Source: a bacterium (GTDB lineage Bacteria > Sysuimicrobiota > Sysuimicrobiia > Sysuimicrobiales > Segetimicrobiaceae). Taken from it: a DNA stretch of 64,000 bases. Each line of letters opens with the position of its first letter. The stretch's first letter is position 1. Positions 62,903 through 64,000 of the stretch are shown in pieces. Position numbers and translations under genes: made by a program. The notes under the pieces were generated by a model. The model made no database searches. It saw nothing but the letters and a program-made list of their open reading frames with translations, and was not told the origin of the DNA. The DNA lies in the NCBI GenBank assembly GCA_035295165.1, contig DATGJN010000116.1:34596-98595 (forward strand). The letters run 5' to 3'.

Positions 62903-62963
62903 CGCAGCCTCCTAGAACGATAGTCCTTCATATGCATAGTGCCCACAATGCACGCAGACTAGC

Positions 62964-62990
62964 TGTAGTTCCCAGATAGGTTGTTGACAC
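62964..62990 (+). repeat. Left inverted repeat of the IS
   Basis: 27 bases, beginning TGTAGTTCCCA and ending GTTGTTGACAC, complementary at 23 of 27 positions to 63974-64000. The last 11 bases (GTTGTTGACAC) and the outer GTTCCCA core are identical in both ends. Confidence 0.85.
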
Positions 62991-63051
62991 ATGAGAGCCT
63001 TCCAGCGTTCCTGTGGGGCAGAGCAGCTAAGCCCCACTCTGGGAGGCGTTT

Positions 63052-64000
63052 ATGGGCCGGGCACGCGGCAAACTCACACCAGCGGGGCGGCTGCTGCTGG
63101 TGCAGCGCGTCACGGTGCTGCACTGGCCCGTAAGTCAGGCGGCCGCCTCGATGGGCGTCTCGCGTGAGACGGCGTACGAGTGGCTGAGGCGCTGGCGCCG
63201 CGAGGGCGCCGCGGGCTTGGAAGATCGATCGAGCCGCCCCCACGGCTCGCCCCGTCAGGTGCCCGCCGCGGTGGAGCGTCGGATCCTGATGCTGCGACGG
63301 CGACTCAGATGGGGACCGCATCGCTTGGCCCCCCTCGTCGGCCATCCCCGCTCGACGGTCTATGCCGTCCTGGCGCGGCACGGCATGACGCGGCTGCGCG
63401 ACCTGGACCGCTCCACGGGCGTGCCGGTCCGTTATGTCCGCGAGCACCCCGGGGAGTTGCTGCATCTGGATATGAAGCCGCTGGCACGGGTCCCAAAGGG
63501 GGGCGGGCACCGAGCCCGGGGACGATCGAGCGCGACCCGGTGCCGCGGCGGCGGCTATGAAGTCATCCATGTGGCCATCGACGACGCCTCGCGGCTGGCC
63601 TTTGCCCAAATCCGCCCCGATGGTCGGGCTCCCACGGTCGTCCAGTTCCTCACCGACGCCGTGGGGTTCTTTGCCGAGCAGGGGATCCGAATTCAACGGA
63701 TCATGACCGACCGCGGCTGAAGTTACACGCAGTCGCCCCACTTCCGGGCGGCCGCTCGGCGCTTGCGCGTCCGCCACAAGATCACGCGCCCCTATCACCC
63801 GCAGACCAACGGCAAAGCCGAGCGGTTCGTCCAGACCCTGCTCCGCGAGTGGGCCTACGCACGGCTCTACCGCTCCAACGAGGAGCGCCGCGTCGCGTTT
63901 CCGAAGTGGTTGCACTACTACAATCACCATCGCCCCCACACGGCGCTGGAAGGGCGGGTCCCAGCGGTCGCGAGTGTCAACAACGTGTGTGGGAACCACA
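63052..64000 (+). pseudogene. IS481-family transposase broken by an in-frame TGA
   Basis: The first part (222 residues from an ATG with GGGAGGC upstream) has an HTH (VSQAAASMGVSRETAYEWLRRWRREG) and the RNase H-like domain start with D in LLHLDMKPLARV and AIDDASRLAFAQI. It stops at a TGA (63718-63720) right after MTDRG, which holds the second catalytic Asp. Behind the stop the same frame continues SYTQSPHFRAAARRLRVRHK, then NGKAERFVQTLLREWAYARLYRS with the catalytic Glu. One base change (for example TCA to TGA) explains it. The last codons lie beyond the edge. Confidence 0.82.
63974..64000 (-). repeat. Right inverted repeat of the IS
   Basis: 27 bases ending GGGAACCACA, complementary to the left repeat with four mismatches. 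It overlaps the 3' end of the transposase frame, as is common in IS481. Confidence 0.8.

Larger units (their letters stand above)
62964..64000 (+). mobile_element. IS481-family insertion sequence, complete
   Basis: The element is bounded by imperfect inverted repeats of 27 bases: left 62964-62990 (starting TGTAGTTCCCA) and right 63974-64000 (complement starting TGTGGTTCCCA), 23 of 27 matching. It holds one transposase reading frame interrupted by a TGA. The right repeat ends exactly at the window edge, so the target duplication cannot be checked. Length is 1037 bases, normal for IS481. Confidence 0.85.

Noticed and set aside
62959..63999. Minus-strand open frame of about 346 codons in the IS
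   Set aside because: Antisense of the transposase, spanning the inverted repeats; no domain.

Overview
The window is GC-rich bacterial DNA (by eye about two thirds G+C). It has strong GGAGG-type ribosome binding sites, many GTG starts and short intergenic gaps. Gene content includes class-2 dihydroorotate dehydrogenase, formate-THF ligase, several oligopeptide-type ABC operons, amidohydrolases, CoxG, RraA, a PQQ dehydrogenase and many secreted proteins of unknown function. This suggests a free-living, aerobic, soil- or sediment-type heterotroph. A little-cultivated Terrabacteria lineage (Sysuimicrobiota/ANGP1-like, Chloroflexota or Armatimonadota) would fit, but that placement is an impression from gene style. 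No rRNA or tRNA was seen to settle it.

Layout. 1-13 kb holds mixed housekeeping and signalling genes: a PEBP-like secreted protein, an MFS pump, a cystathionine lyase-type PLP enzyme, a P-loop protein, an amidohydrolase followed by a GAF-GGDEF cyclase, the divergent folate pair 5-FCL/fhs, a Tyr-rich repeat protein behind a Pho-box-like repeat, and a second amidohydrolase. 14-29 kb is almost entirely minus strand. It carries pyrD, a CoxG-like protein, a cyclic amidohydrolase, an MFS remnant, an RraA-like aldolase, a Zn deacylase, an ABC importer (no ATPases), an SDR, an HpaB-type hydroxylase, an acyl-CoA synthetase and an MFS exporter. It reads as an uptake and degradation island for an amide or aromatic compound. 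29-41 kb has an atypical orphan response regulator, a Bcr-type pump lacking a normal start codon, a three-gene unit with a predicted lanthanide-type PQQ alcohol dehydrogenase, a sulfocyanin-like blue copper protein and a small secreted protein, then a membrane diguanylate cyclase, an EmrB-type pump and a trypsin-like protease.

41-53 kb carries an endonuclease III homologue, a serine carboxypeptidase, a second ATPase-less peptide-type ABC importer with a Tat-exported binding protein, and a dimethylformamidase-like enzyme beside an FAD oxidoreductase. 53-63 kb looks like a cell-envelope region of mostly undescribed proteins: CAP, a coiled-coil protein with 33-residue repeats, a nuclease-fold-like protein, a double peptidoglycan-binding protein, small membrane proteins, a trypsin-like pseudoprotease whose catalytic Ser is Asp, and a SPOR protein. 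A complete IS481-type element, with both inverted repeats and a transposase broken by one in-frame TGA, fills the right edge.

Most attractive for follow-up are the lanthanide-type dehydrogenase/sulfocyanin pair with its repeat-rich upstream region, the pseudoprotease/envelope region, the dimethylformamidase-like/FAD pair, and the Pho-box-like triple 11-bp repeat before the Tyr-rich protein. All functional statements rest on reading motifs in the sequence; no database search was done.
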